DNA of 24,550 bases from Candidatus Atribacteria bacterium. GTDB taxonomy: Bacteria; Atribacterota; Atribacteria; Atribacterales; Atribacteraceae. The stretch spans positions 1 to 24,550 of the forward strand of contig JAGPGC010000004.1 of assembly GCA_018056205.1 (NCBI GenBank), given 5' to 3'. The position numbers and the translations under genes were made by a program. Positions 1-7,117 of the stretch are shown here, piece after piece. Each line of letters starts with the position of its first letter. Position 1 is the stretch's first letter. The notes below the pieces were generated by a model, which worked only from the letters and a program-made list of their open reading frames with translations, searched no databases and had not been told where the DNA came from.

Positions 1-344
1 GTTATGGAAATGGCAATGAATCGTGTGGAGTTATAAGAATATTAAAAGATCTGGATAAACCGGTTTATAATAAACATGTTCTTATTATTGAAGATATTGT
101 TGATACTGGTCTCACCCTACAGCACCTCAAAGAGGTGCTAACCATTCGGGAACCAGCCAGTTTGAAAGTATGTACATTATTAGATAAGCGTGAAAGAAGA
201 ATAGTAAAAAATTTAGAGATTGAATATACCGGCTTTATTATTCCAGATCAATTTGTAGTTGGTTATGGTTTAGATTATGCTGAAAAATATCGAAATTATC
301 CCTTTATTTTTGTATTGAAACCAAAATATTATCAAACAGTTTAA
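1..344 (+). CDS. hpt: Hypoxanthine phosphoribosyltransferase, C-terminal part
   Basis: The 5' end lies outside the window; about 113 codons remain, read in the frame that begins at base 3. The product salvages hypoxanthine (and usually guanine) by transferring it to PRPP in the cytoplasm. The PRPP-binding loop VLIIEDIVDTGLTL is visible (bases about 81-122), with the two acidic residues and the DTG turn typical of type I phosphoribosyltransferases. Downstream are the DKRERR stretch and the FVVGYGLDYAEKYRNYPFI block that closes the fold in HPRTs. hpt directly upstream of ftsH is a common order in Gram-positive bacteria and supports the call. An internal GTG at 135 is not a real start because the PRPP loop lies before it. 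Confidence 0.88.
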   Translation, partial: YGNGNESCGVIRILKDLDKPVYNKHVLIIEDIVDTGLTLQHLKEVLTIREPASLKVCTLLDKRERRIVKNLEIEYTGFIIPDQFVVGYGLDYAEKYRNYPFIFVLKPKYYQTV

Positions 345-412
345 TATGTTACAATTAATTTAAGGTCAATTATTTTTAAAGAAATATTAATAAAGCCATT
401 CCGAATCAATTT

Positions 413-418
413 TATAAT
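413..418 (+). promoter_or_regulatory. Candidate -10 box upstream of ftsH
   Basis: A perfect TATAAT sits in the hpt-ftsH gap. No good -35 hexamer is seen at 16-18 bp, but the upstream sequence is very AT-rich. The predicted transcript would start near 425, just at the ribosome binding site of the short leader ORF at 442. Confidence 0.35.
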
Positions 419-441
419 ATAACAAAAGGAGACTATCTGTT

Positions 442-483
442 ATGTATTTATGTTGGAATAATCAGAGGAGGATGAATAAATAA
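442..483 (+). CDS. Putative 13-codon leader ORF ahead of ftsH
   Basis: ATG at 442 is preceded by AAAAGGAGA (424-432) with a 9-base spacer, an excellent ribosome binding site. The ORF encodes MYLCWNNQRRMNK and stops with TAA at 481-483, directly abutting the GTG of ftsH (TAAGTG) in the same frame. Its tandem AGG codons are part of the ftsH Shine-Dalgarno (GAGGAGG, 465-471), so ribosomes translating it would cover that site and finish at the ftsH start. This arrangement suggests translational coupling or a leader peptide. It could also be chance, since the reading frame is very short. Confidence 0.4.
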   Translation: MYLCWNNQRRMNK

Positions 484-2406
484 GTGAAATTGAATAATAC
501 CCCAGGTGGGAAATTTTACAGAAACATGGGATTTTATCTCCTGTTTCTTATAATAATAGTTTCATTAGTAACCTCCTTCATGCAACAGGAAATACCACCT
601 CGAGCATTTACTTATACAGAGTTTTTAGATTTGGTCAAAGGAAACGAGGTTGACAGTGTTACCATTATTGATAAAAATATATTAGGGCGTCTTAAAGATG
701 GAACTAGTTTTACAACCTATGCTCCTGAAGACCCACAGCTAATTGAAATTTTGCGTAATCAAAATGTAAACATTGATGCTAAGCCACCCACCGAACCGTC
801 CTGGTGGTCAAGGATTCTCGGTTCACTCATACCAACCGCTCTACTTATCATTGTATGGATTTTTTTACTTCAGCAATTCCAAGGTGGTGGAAGTAAGGTT
901 ACCTCTTTTTCAAAGAGTCATGCTCGGATGGTAGACTCGGAAAAAGTCAAAGTTACCTTTGCAGATGTAGCTGGCATTGAGGAGGTTAAGGATGAACTGA
1001 GTGAAGTGGTAGATTTTTTAAAAAATCCGCGCAAGTATCAAAAATTAGGAGCTCGAATTCCACGAGGAGTATTATTGTATGGACCACCGGGCACTGGAAA
1101 GACACTTTTAGCAAAAGCAGTCGCTGGAGAAGCAAAAGTTCCCTTTTTTAGTATAAGTGGATCAGACTTTGTTGAAATGTTTGTTGGTGTAGGAGCAGCT
1201 CGAGTAAGAGATTTATTCGGGAATGCAAAACGCAACGCTCCTTGTATTGTTTTTGTTGATGAACTAGATGCTGTTGGGCGACATCGTGGTGCTGGTTTGG
1301 GAGGAGGACATGATGAAAGGGAACAAACCTTAAACCAACTCTTGGTTGAGATGGATGGATTTGATCCTAATCAAGGGGTGATATTAATTGCTGCAACTAA
1401 CCGACCCGATATTCTTGATCCAGCCCTTCTTAGGCCAGGGCGGTTTGATAGAAGGATAGCTGTACCTCGACCTGATGTATTAGGGAGAGAGTCCATTATT
1501 AAAGTACATTCGAAAGGAAAACCGCTGGGAAAGGATATTGACCTCAAAATATTGGCTCGGAGAACACCAGGGTTTGTTGGTGCCGACCTGGCTAATATGA
1601 TGAATGAAGCAGCTCTTATTGCAGCTCGAAAGGGAAAAGAGGTAATTGAAATGTCGGATATGGAAGAAGCGATTGACAAAGTCATTGCTGGGCCAGAAAG
1701 GAAAAATGTCATAATCAGTGATAAGGAAAAAAGGGTAGTTGCCTATCATGAGGCAGGTCATGCCTTAGTAACTAAATTTCTTCCTAATACCGATCCTGTT
1801 CATAAAATATCTATCATTCCCCGCGGTGGTTCTGCTCTGGGATATACCCTACAACTTCCCACCGAAGATCGATATCTTATTAGTAAACAAGAATTAATGG
1901 CTCGTTTGGCGGTTCTTTTGGGTGGGCGAGTAGTTGAGGAAATCATTTTTGGGGATGTAACCACTGGTGCTTATGATGATTTACAAAAAGCAACTGAAAT
2001 AGCTCGAGAAATGGTTTGTGAATATGGGATGAGTGATACTCTTGGACCTTTAACTTTGGGTCGAAGACACAAAGAAGTATTTTTAGGAAAAGATATAGCT
2101 GAAGACCGAAATTATAGTGAAGAAATCGCTTATACAATCGATAAGGAGGTCAGAAAGATTATTGATAGTTCTTATGAAAAGGCTCGCACAATAATTATGA
2201 ATAATAGAGATAAACTTGATAAACTCACAACAATTTTATTAGAAAAAGAAGTTTTAGAAAGAGAAGAAATTGATAAAATTTTAAATGTAAACGGGAATGA
2301 AAATCCTAAGTTGCCAACAGAAGAAGATAAAAATAATCAAACAGCAAATGCGCAATTATTATCAAATATTCCTTCAGAACAGGAAGGGAGGAATAATACA
2401 AGATGA
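484..2406 (+). CDS. ftsH: ATP-dependent zinc metalloprotease FtsH
   Basis: Membrane-anchored AAA+ protease that unfolds and degrades misassembled membrane proteins and short-lived regulators. The 640 residues are the normal length. Order of parts: transmembrane helix about 16-33, extracytoplasmic domain, second helix about 112-131, AAA module, M41 peptidase. Walker A GPPGTGKT is at 200-207, pore loop FVG at 233-235, Walker B acids D259/E260, and SRH arginines around 320-324 (RPGRFDRR). The zinc site is HEAGH (H422, E423, H426) with D499 as the likely third ligand in [11 protein letters not shown]. The start is a GTG at 484, 12 bases after GAGGAGG and immediately after the stop of a short leader ORF. 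The 3' end overlaps the next gene by ATGA, implying coupled translation. The C-terminal tail is Asn/Glu-rich and probably disordered. Confidence 0.97.
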   Translation: MKLNNTPGGKFYRNMGFYLLFLIIIVSLVTSFMQQEIPPRAFTYTEFLDLVKGNEVDSVTIIDKNILGRLKDGTSFTTYAPEDPQLIEILRNQNVNIDAKPPTEPSWWSRILGSLIPTALLIIVWIFLLQQFQGGGSKVTSFSKSHARMVDSEKVKVTFADVAGIEEVKDELSEVVDFLKNPRKYQKLGARIPRGVLLYGPPGTGKTLLAKAVAGEAKVPFFSISGSDFVEMFVGVGAARVRDLFGNAKRNAPCIVFVDELDAVGRHRGAGLGGGHDEREQTLNQLLVEMDGFDPNQGVILIAATNRPDILDPALLRPGRFDRRIAVPRPDVLGRESIIKVHSKGKPLGKDIDLKILARRTPGFVGADLANMMNEAALIAARKGKEVIEMSDMEEAIDKVIAGPERKNVIISDKEKRVVAYHEAGHALVTKFLPNTDPVHKISIIPRGGSALGYTLQLPTEDRYLISKQELMARLAVLLGGRVVEEIIFGDVTTGAYDDLQKATEIAREMVCEYGMSDTLGPLTLGRRHKEVFLGKDIAEDRNYSEEIAYTIDKEVRKIIDSSYEKARTIIMNNRDKLDKLTTILLEKEVLEREEIDKILNVNGNENPKLPTEEDKNNQTANAQLLSNIPSEQEGRNNTR

Positions 2407-2831
2407 AGAGTAATACTCTTCGGGTGGGATTAACTGGAGTTGCTTCAACAATTGTTAGTAAAGAAAATACTGCTGATAGATTTGAAAAGGATATGGTTCC
2501 GGCGTTTGCTACCCCTATGTTAGTATCACTTATGGATAACGCCGCTTTTTATGCAGTAAAAAATCATTTATCAGATGGATATGAAAGCGTCGGGACCCGT
2601 ATCAGTATATCCCATATTGCTGCAACTCCGCCGGGAATGAAAGTTACCGCCCGAGCTACTTTGGTTGAAATCTATAGAAATCGATTAGTTTTTGAGGCTG
2701 AAGCCTTTGACGAAGTCGAAAAAATTGGTGAAGGAAAATTAGAGCGATTTGTAGTTAAAAGAGAGAATTTTTTGAAAAAGCTAGAACAAAAAACCCGGAT
2801 GAAATCAAAATCTTTAGATGAAAGACAATAA
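2403..2831 (+). CDS. Hotdog-fold thioesterase, FlK (fluoroacetyl-CoA thioesterase)-like
   Basis: A 142-residue single-domain hotdog protein expected to hydrolyse a small acyl-CoA in the cytoplasm. The block AFATPMLVSLMDNAA followed by GTRISISHIAATPPGM is typical of the FlK-like thioesterase family. Aligning to FlK, whose triad is Thr42/Glu50/His76, gives T37, D45 and H71 with exactly the same spacing (8 and 26 residues), so the acid is Asp rather than Glu. The substrate is unknown; most family members do not act on fluoroacetyl-CoA. The start overlaps the ftsH stop (ATGA at 2403-2406), with GGGAGG about 15 bases upstream. The C-terminal 20 residues are Lys/Arg-rich. Confidence 0.8.
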   Translation: MKSNTLRVGLTGVASTIVSKENTADRFEKDMVPAFATPMLVSLMDNAAFYAVKNHLSDGYESVGTRISISHIAATPPGMKVTARATLVEIYRNRLVFEAEAFDEVEKIGEGKLERFVVKRENFLKKLEQKTRMKSKSLDERQ

Positions 2832-2869
2832 TGTATAAATGTTGTTTCATGTGAAATGGTGATGAGTAA

Positions 2870-3550
2870 ATGCGACAATTTGCTGTATTTGGTTTAGGTA
2901 TTTTTGGTAAGAATATAGCGTTAGCCCTCTATCAGCAAGGTTTTATGGTTTTAGGGGTGGATATTGATGAAGTCCCAGTGAGAGACCTGGCAAGTAAGAT
3001 TAGTGAAGTTGTTCAAGCCGATACCACTGATGAAAAGGTTTTAGAGGCGCTTGGGATAAGGAATTTTGATGTAGCTATTGTAAGCATTGGAAATGACATA
3101 CAATCGAGTGTTCTCACAACTTTAGCTTTAAAGGATATGGGAGTTCCATTTATCGTAGCTCGAGCAATTAATGAAAATCACGGAAAAATTCTAAGTAAAG
3201 TTGGTGCCGATCGGGTAATATTTCCGGAAAAAGATATGGCAATAAAAGTTGCCAAAACCCTTTCTTTTCAAAATGCCATTCGAACTGAAGAGCTTTTTCC
3301 TGGTTATAATATTGTTGAATCGAAACTTCCTGCAGCTCTGGCAAATACGACTTTAAGTAAGTCTCAATTGAGAAATCGCTTTGGTGTTACCATCTTAGCA
3401 ATAAAAAGAGCCGATGAATATATAGTTTCTCCTGCGGCTAGTGAGGTATTGAATAAGAATGATATCATTTATATCCTTGGGGATGAGCAACAGCTTAAAA
3501 GGTTTTTTCGCGAATTAGCTACTGAACGAACCGATGATGGGGGATCTTGA
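2870..3550 (+). CDS. TrkA/KtrA-type RCK protein (potassium uptake regulator)
   Basis: A 226-residue cytoplasmic gating subunit of a Trk/Ktr potassium channel or transporter. The N-terminal RCK domain is a Rossmann fold with GLGIFGKNIA (residues 8-17) for the dinucleotide phosphates and GVDIDE for the acidic residue after strand 2; these proteins bind NAD(H) or ADP/ATP. A C-terminal RCK_C domain (about 140-220) ends with the strand NDIIYILGDEQQLKRF. The length is that of KtrA (about 220), not of the duplicated TrkA (about 450). No membrane partner (KtrB/TrkH) is in the window, so the transporter must be encoded elsewhere. The stop overlaps the next start (TGATG). Confidence 0.88.
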   Translation: MRQFAVFGLGIFGKNIALALYQQGFMVLGVDIDEVPVRDLASKISEVVQADTTDEKVLEALGIRNFDVAIVSIGNDIQSSVLTTLALKDMGVPFIVARAINENHGKILSKVGADRVIFPEKDMAIKVAKTLSFQNAIRTEELFPGYNIVESKLPAALANTTLSKSQLRNRFGVTILAIKRADEYIVSPAASEVLNKNDIIYILGDEQQLKRFFRELATERTDDGGS

Positions 3551-4401
3551 TGAAAGCACAAGTAGAATGTTTTTGTTGTAATATACGTCAAACCCAAGAA
3601 GCAGTGGAAAAAGCAGGGAAAGACCGCCAATTTACCTGGCAGGTATTACAAAAGATATGTCTTAATTATGCTCATGCCGATCCAGAATGGACGCCAGCTT
3701 TTATGACCACTATTGCTCACCATATTGCTCAGGAAATGGTTGGCATCGAGGATCTATATTATGAAGAAAAAAGATATTATAATCGAATGGCTTTAAAACT
3801 TTATCCCCAATTAAAAGAATATGTGGAAAAAAGTAGAAATCGATTAGAAACAGCTTTAAGAATAGCAATCGCAGGGAATATTATTGATTTAGGTGTTTAT
3901 AAGGAAGTACAAGTTGGAGAAATTCTTGATCAAATTGAATATACACCTTGGGGAATCTATGACTGGGATGATTTCCAAGCGGTTCTCAAGTCTTCAAAAA
4001 TACTTCTTTATATTGGTGATAATGCTGGTGAAGTAGTATTTGACCGAGTTTTTTTAGAGGAAATAAATCAAGGAAGAAAAATTTATTTTGTTGTAAAAGG
4101 GAAGCCGGTTTCTAATGATGCGATTAGAGAAGATGCTATTGAAGCTGGGATAGATAAAGTGGCAACAATTTTGACGACTGGCCAGGGTGAAATTGGGATT
4201 GATATCGAGCGAGCTCCTCAAGAAGTTCAAGAAATATGGAAAAAAGCTGATTGTATTTTGTCCAAGGGTCAAGGAAATTTCGAGACTCTTAGTGATCGAT
4301 CAGAAAGTATGTATTATCTTTTAAAAGCAAAGTGTAAAGCAGTATCGAGGGAACTTGGTGTTGAACAGGGAGCACTTATTTTAAAGAAAAACAGGAAATA
4401 G
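3550..4401 (+). CDS. DUF89 / ARMT1-like metal-dependent phosphatase family protein
   Basis: A 283-residue protein of the DUF89 family, some members of which are metal-dependent phosphatases acting on damaged phosphometabolites. The prokaryotic form starts with a Cys pair (C7xxC10 in ECFCCNIRQ). The diagnostic motifs are present: GDNAGE (D157, N158), KGKPVSNDA (D190) and KGQGNFE near residue 240, which together build the metal site. The ATG at 3550 overlaps the preceding TGA by one base, with GGGGG about 8 bases upstream; a TTG at 3547 is possible but less likely. Tight coupling to the RCK gene suggests co-expression, but no functional link between the two families is known to me. Confidence 0.85.
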   Translation: MKAQVECFCCNIRQTQEAVEKAGKDRQFTWQVLQKICLNYAHADPEWTPAFMTTIAHHIAQEMVGIEDLYYEEKRYYNRMALKLYPQLKEYVEKSRNRLETALRIAIAGNIIDLGVYKEVQVGEILDQIEYTPWGIYDWDDFQAVLKSSKILLYIGDNAGEVVFDRVFLEEINQGRKIYFVVKGKPVSNDAIREDAIEAGIDKVATILTTGQGEIGIDIERAPQEVQEIWKKADCILSKGQGNFETLSDRSESMYYLLKAKCKAVSRELGVEQGALILKKNRK

Positions 4402-4759
4402 GTTATATGATACTTCTAACTTTATTAACCCTACTTTTTAGCCAAGAGGGATAAGGGGGTTTAATAAAGTGGAACGATACGGAAAGATGAGGTCTTCAAC
4501 TTGGGATAGCATCGCTTAAGATGACAACATTTTTTAATCATCACTGCTCACTCAGCATTAAATACAGTGTTAAACGGATAAATTATATAGTATTATTTGT
4601 ATAAGTATTGCAAAAATGATTAATTATCTTTATCATATAGTTGTATTTTTGCGAATAAAGCTTATAGATTTGCAAAAAAATCAATTTTCATGCAAAATGA
4701 TTTAAAATTTTATAAAATAGAATGCCCAATAACATTACTGTCAAGGAGATCGTCAAAAG
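4402..4759. other. Gene-free intergenic stretch with an inverted repeat
   Basis: No ORF with a ribosome binding site is seen over 358 bp. An imperfect inverted repeat, CTTTATTAACCC (4420-4431) against GGGTTTAATAAAG (4457-4469), has no trailing T-run, so it is not a classic intrinsic terminator. The inner CCAAGAGGGA and the later TCACTG segment resemble parts of the repeat relics at 14369-14550 and 23304-23445, so this may be a decayed copy. The right half, 4570-4740, is extremely AT-rich and must contain the promoter for the Nudix gene, but no convincing -35/-10 pair stands out. Confidence 0.45.
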
Positions 4760-5203
4760 GTGACTATGACCCAAGTTAAAGCCTGTGGCGGGATAGTAAG
4801 GAAAATTGAAGGGCAAAACCAATTTATACTCCTTATTAGAAAAAAGAATTCCACATTATGGACGCTTCCTAAGGGCCACCTGGAAAATAACGAATCTGAC
4901 CAGATAACAGCTTTAAGAGAAGTTAAGGAAGAAACAGGTTATATTTGTAATATTGAAAAGAAAGCTGGGGAAATTCAATATCAATATCATAAGGATGGTC
5001 AAAACTTTTTAGAAAAAGTAATCTATTTTGTTATGGTACCGTTAAAAGATACTAATAATCATGATACTGAGGAAATCGAAGAAATTCGTTGGGTAAAAAT
5101 TGAAGAAGCAAGGAATTTACTTTTTTATAATAATGAAAAAGAAATTGTTCAAAATCTAATAAAAGAAAATACTAAAAAAATTGCCATTGAGAAAGGAGGA
5201 TAA
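4760..5203 (+). CDS. Nudix hydrolase, Ap4A/8-oxo-dGTP pyrophosphohydrolase-like
   Basis: A 147-residue cytoplasmic Nudix enzyme that cleaves a nucleoside diphosphate linked to some moiety X. The Nudix box fits the consensus GX5EX7REUXEEXGU exactly: G39 through Y61, with the metal-binding glutamates at E54, E57 and E58. The N-terminal ACGGIVRK and the WTLPKGHLE segment are typical of diadenosine-polyphosphate hydrolase and MutT-like members; the substrate cannot be fixed from sequence. The GTG at 4760 lies 9 bases after AAGGAGAT (4743-4750) and is preferred over the ATG at 4766. It is separated by 147 bp from spoVS. Confidence 0.85.
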   Translation: MTMTQVKACGGIVRKIEGQNQFILLIRKKNSTLWTLPKGHLENNESDQITALREVKEETGYICNIEKKAGEIQYQYHKDGQNFLEKVIYFVMVPLKDTNNHDTEEIEEIRWVKIEEARNLLFYNNEKEIVQNLIKENTKKIAIEKGG

Positions 5204-5272
5204 TTGATAAGCTATTAAAAAAATGTATAAATAACTTGAATTTTTCTTTGGAATAGGGTAAAAGGAGGGGGA

Positions 5273-5320
5273 ATGTTGGTTTCCCCAAGATCACAGGGAA
5301 ACGGATCCCCAAAAAAATAG
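5273..5320 (+). CDS. Putative 15-codon leader ORF ahead of spoVS
   Basis: ATG at 5273 follows an unusually strong ribosome binding site (AAAGGAGGGGG, 5261-5271, almost touching the start). The ORF encodes MLVSPRSQGNGSPKK and ends 30 bases before spoVS. It contains a perfect 7-bp inverted repeat, GTTTCCC (5279-5285) and GGGAAAC (5296-5302), and CCCC at 5307-5310 can pair with the G-run of its own binding site. The spacing of only one or two bases between G-run and ATG is poor, so the segment may act mainly as a structured leader RNA. Confidence 0.3.
   Translation: MLVSPRSQGNGSPKK
5279..5302 (+). promoter_or_regulatory. Hairpin in the spoVS leader
   Basis: GTTTCCC and GGGAAAC form a perfect 7-bp stem with a 10-base loop about 50 bases before the spoVS start. 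No T-run follows, so it is not an intrinsic terminator; translational control or mRNA protection are possible roles. Confidence 0.4.
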
Positions 5321-5350
5321 CAATTCAATGCGGACGAAGGAGGTAAACCA

Positions 5351-5611
5351 ATGGAACTTCTCAAGATCTCTTCAAAAACTAGACCAGCCGCCTTAGCTGG
5401 GGCTTTAGCAGGTGTGATAAGGGAACATGGGAAGGCAGAGATGCAAGCTGTGGGAGCAGGAGCGGTGAATCAAGCGGTAAAAGCGATAGCTATTGCGAGG
5501 GGTTATCTTGCACCAAGTGGTATAGATCTAGTTTGTATTCCAGCATTTGTTGATGTTAAAATTGATGAAAATGAGAAAACTGCAATAAGATTCATAGTTC
5601 TTCCTGGATAG
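5351..5611 (+). CDS. spoVS: Stage V sporulation protein S
   Basis: An 86-residue Alba-like protein, the normal length for SpoVS. It matches the Bacillus protein almost throughout: MELLKISSKTRPAALAGALAG, then the highly conserved QAVGAGAVNQAVKAIAIARG and APSGIDLVCIPAF, ending in TAIRFIVLPG. In Bacillus it influences septation and coat assembly during sporulation, and the Alba-like fold suggests nucleic-acid binding. SpoVS is also widespread in bacteria that do not sporulate, so its presence does not prove endospore formation. An excellent GAAGGAGGT precedes the ATG. It lies 41 bp before the HU gene, so the two may be cotranscribed. Confidence 0.95.
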   Translation: MELLKISSKTRPAALAGALAGVIREHGKAEMQAVGAGAVNQAVKAIAIARGYLAPSGIDLVCIPAFVDVKIDENEKTAIRFIVLPG

Positions 5612-5652
5612 GGGAAATCAGAAATTCAGATTAAAAGGAGGTAAGTGGAGGG

Positions 5653-5943
5653 ATGAATAAACAAGAGTTAGTAAATGTATTGTCAGAAAATATTAACAAA
5701 AATCGTAAGGAAAAAATTTCCAAAAAAGATATGGCTATGATAGTTGACAGCTTGTTTGATTCTATTCAAAAGGAGTTGAAAAAAGGAGGGAAAATTCAAC
5801 TCGTTGGATTTGGGACATTTGGTGTAAAAACCCGAGCTGGACGGAGAGGAAGAAATCCTCAAACTGGAAAAGAGATTCAAATTCCTTCCACAAAAGTACC
5901 ATTTTTCCGTCCTGGTAAAGTTTTAAAAGAAATCGTAAAATAA
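5653..5943 (+). CDS. hup: HU family DNA-binding protein
   Basis: A 96-residue nucleoid protein that bends DNA as a dimer. The family signature GRNPQTGKEIQIP is at about residues 75-87, placed in the beta-arm that enters the minor groove, followed by PFFRPGKVLKEIVK. The N-terminal helices (MNKQELVNVLSENI... MIVDSLFDSIQKELKKGGKIQLVGFGTF) are canonical. A strong AAAAGGAGGT (5634-5643) precedes the ATG. A near-perfect intrinsic terminator follows within 35 bp, so spoVS-hup probably ends there as a unit. The neighbouring spoVS also encodes a small, probably nucleic-acid-binding protein. Confidence 0.95.
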   Translation: MNKQELVNVLSENINKNRKEKISKKDMAMIVDSLFDSIQKELKKGGKIQLVGFGTFGVKTRAGRRGRNPQTGKEIQIPSTKVPFFRPGKVLKEIVK

Positions 5944-5974
5944 GTTTTTTGAAAATTTTATATTTTTTATATTT

Positions 5975-6005
5975 AAAAAAGAAGGGGTATTACCCCTTCT
6001 TTTTT
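5975..6005 (+). terminator. Intrinsic terminator after the HU gene
   Basis: GAAGGGG (5981-5987) and CCCCTTC (5993-5999) form a perfect stem around a TATTA loop, extended by A6 and T6 flanks. With A- and T-runs on both sides it could work in either direction. Confidence 0.9.
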
Positions 6006-6059
6006 ATTCGTATAATATGAGCAGAAAACATTCTAAAGCTTTAAGAAGGAGACACCGTC

Positions 6060-6872
6060 GTGCTGTGTGATTATCATATCCATACTCATCGGTGTGGTGA
6101 TGCTCAAGGTAATTATGAAGAATATATTGAAAATGCCTTAAAAGCCGGGTTAACCGAAATTGGTTTTTCTGGGCATTGTCCTCAGTATTTTCTTCCCAAA
6201 GAAAAAAGAACACGTCATTGCTCAATACCCGATGATGAATTGGAAATCTATATAGAAGAAGTAGAGTCACTTAAAAAAAAATATAAAGATATAATCTCGA
6301 TAAAAACTGGTTTAGAAGTGGATTATATACCTGGGAAAGAAAAAGAAGCCATGTCGGTAGTGAAATTTTATGACTGGGATTATCTTTTTTTATCAGTTCA
6401 TTTTTTAGGAGATTGGGCGTTTGATCACCCAAAATATATTCATTATTATGAAAAACGAGATATTAATGAGATTTATCGATCCTATTATAAAATATTAATG
6501 CAAGGAATTGAGACTGGTTGTTATGATATTATTGCTCATTTTGATCTCCCGAAAAAATTTCGTTATCAACCTACCGAGGTAATTAGCGAAGAGGATCAAG
6601 CTATTCAACTGTGTAAGAAATATGGTATGGTAATTGAAGTGAATACTGCAGGTTATCGAAAACCTATTGGAGAAGCTTATCCATCGAAAAATATTTTGCA
6701 AAAATGCTTTCAAGCTCAGGTTCCAATTTGCCTTGGTTCAGATGCTCATCGTCCTGATGAGGTCGGGAAAGACTTTAAATCAGCTTTAGATTTATTAAAA
6801 AAAGTTGGGTATAGCCATTTAACTCAATTCAATAAAAAAAGAAAATTAAATTATCCTATTGGAGATGAATAG
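6060..6872 (+). CDS. hisJ: PHP-domain phosphatase, histidinol-phosphatase HisJ/HisK family
   Basis: A 270-residue cytoplasmic metal-dependent phosphoesterase. Histidinol phosphatase of the PHP type (about 268 residues in Bacillus) converts histidinol phosphate to histidinol. All PHP metal motifs are present: HIHTH (H6, H8), SGHCP near residue 38, GLEVDY near 95, SVHFLGDWAFDH, IAHFDLPKKF, and the closing GSDAHRPDEVG. The start is a GTG at 6060, 8 bases after AAGAAGGAGA, giving the short lead into the first motif that the family shows. TATAAT at 6011-6016 is a possible -10 box right after the upstream terminator. No other his genes are nearby, so the substrate could also be another phosphomonoester. 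Confidence 0.85.
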   Translation: MLCDYHIHTHRCGDAQGNYEEYIENALKAGLTEIGFSGHCPQYFLPKEKRTRHCSIPDDELEIYIEEVESLKKKYKDIISIKTGLEVDYIPGKEKEAMSVVKFYDWDYLFLSVHFLGDWAFDHPKYIHYYEKRDINEIYRSYYKILMQGIETGCYDIIAHFDLPKKFRYQPTEVISEEDQAIQLCKKYGMVIEVNTAGYRKPIGEAYPSKNILQKCFQAQVPICLGSDAHRPDEVGKDFKSALDLLKKVGYSHLTQFNKKRKLNYPIGDE

Positions 6873-6941
6873 AAGAGAAAATCCAAAAGGATCAAATAAT
6901 AGCTTTAAAATTTGGTTAAGTGAAGATAGAGGGAGTTTAAA

Positions 6942-7109
6942 ATGAGGATGATTATAGCTATGATTTCAATTGTAATCCTCGTACCTCTTCTTTTTTTAAA
7001 GCTGGCTCGTGACTATCCCCATTTGGCATTATTTCGTAATTTTATTTGGATTATTATTATTGTTTTAATTTTAATATTTTTATCAGCTATAGGGGGAGGG
7101 AAAAGATAA
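6942..7109 (+). CDS. Small two-helix membrane protein, unknown function
   Basis: A 55-codon ORF with AGAGGGAG (6927-6934) 7 bases before its ATG. The first hydrophobic segment is IIAMISIVILVPLLFL, followed by the polar turn KLARDYPHLALFRN, then IWIIIIVLILIFLSAI and the basic end GGGKR. Two membrane helices in a hairpin are predicted. It ends 8 bases before the pyruvate kinase ATG and its last codons contain the only G-rich segment that could serve as that gene's binding site, so the two are likely coupled. I do not recognise the family. Confidence 0.6.
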   Translation: MRMIIAMISIVILVPLLFLKLARDYPHLALFRNFIWIIIIVLILIFLSAIGGGKR

Positions 7110-7117
7110 CTGATCTT

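Noticed and set aside
1038..2137. Several minus-strand open frames inside ftsH
   Set aside because: They are opposite-strand shadows of a strongly conserved gene, with no family resemblance and no supporting binding sites.
4420..4469. Inverted repeat as an intrinsic terminator for the DUF89 gene
   Set aside because: The stem is AT-rich, with a bulge and a long loop, and there is no T-run after it.
4402..4759. Possible small gene or riboswitch in the long gap
   Set aside because: No start with a ribosome binding site leads to a useful frame, and no riboswitch core could be recognised; only an imperfect inverted repeat and repeat-like fragments are visible.
7046..7117. Extended N-terminus of pyruvate kinase from a TTG
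   Set aside because: It adds 24 residues absent from the family and overlaps the small membrane protein gene; ATG 7118 leads straight into the first conserved block.
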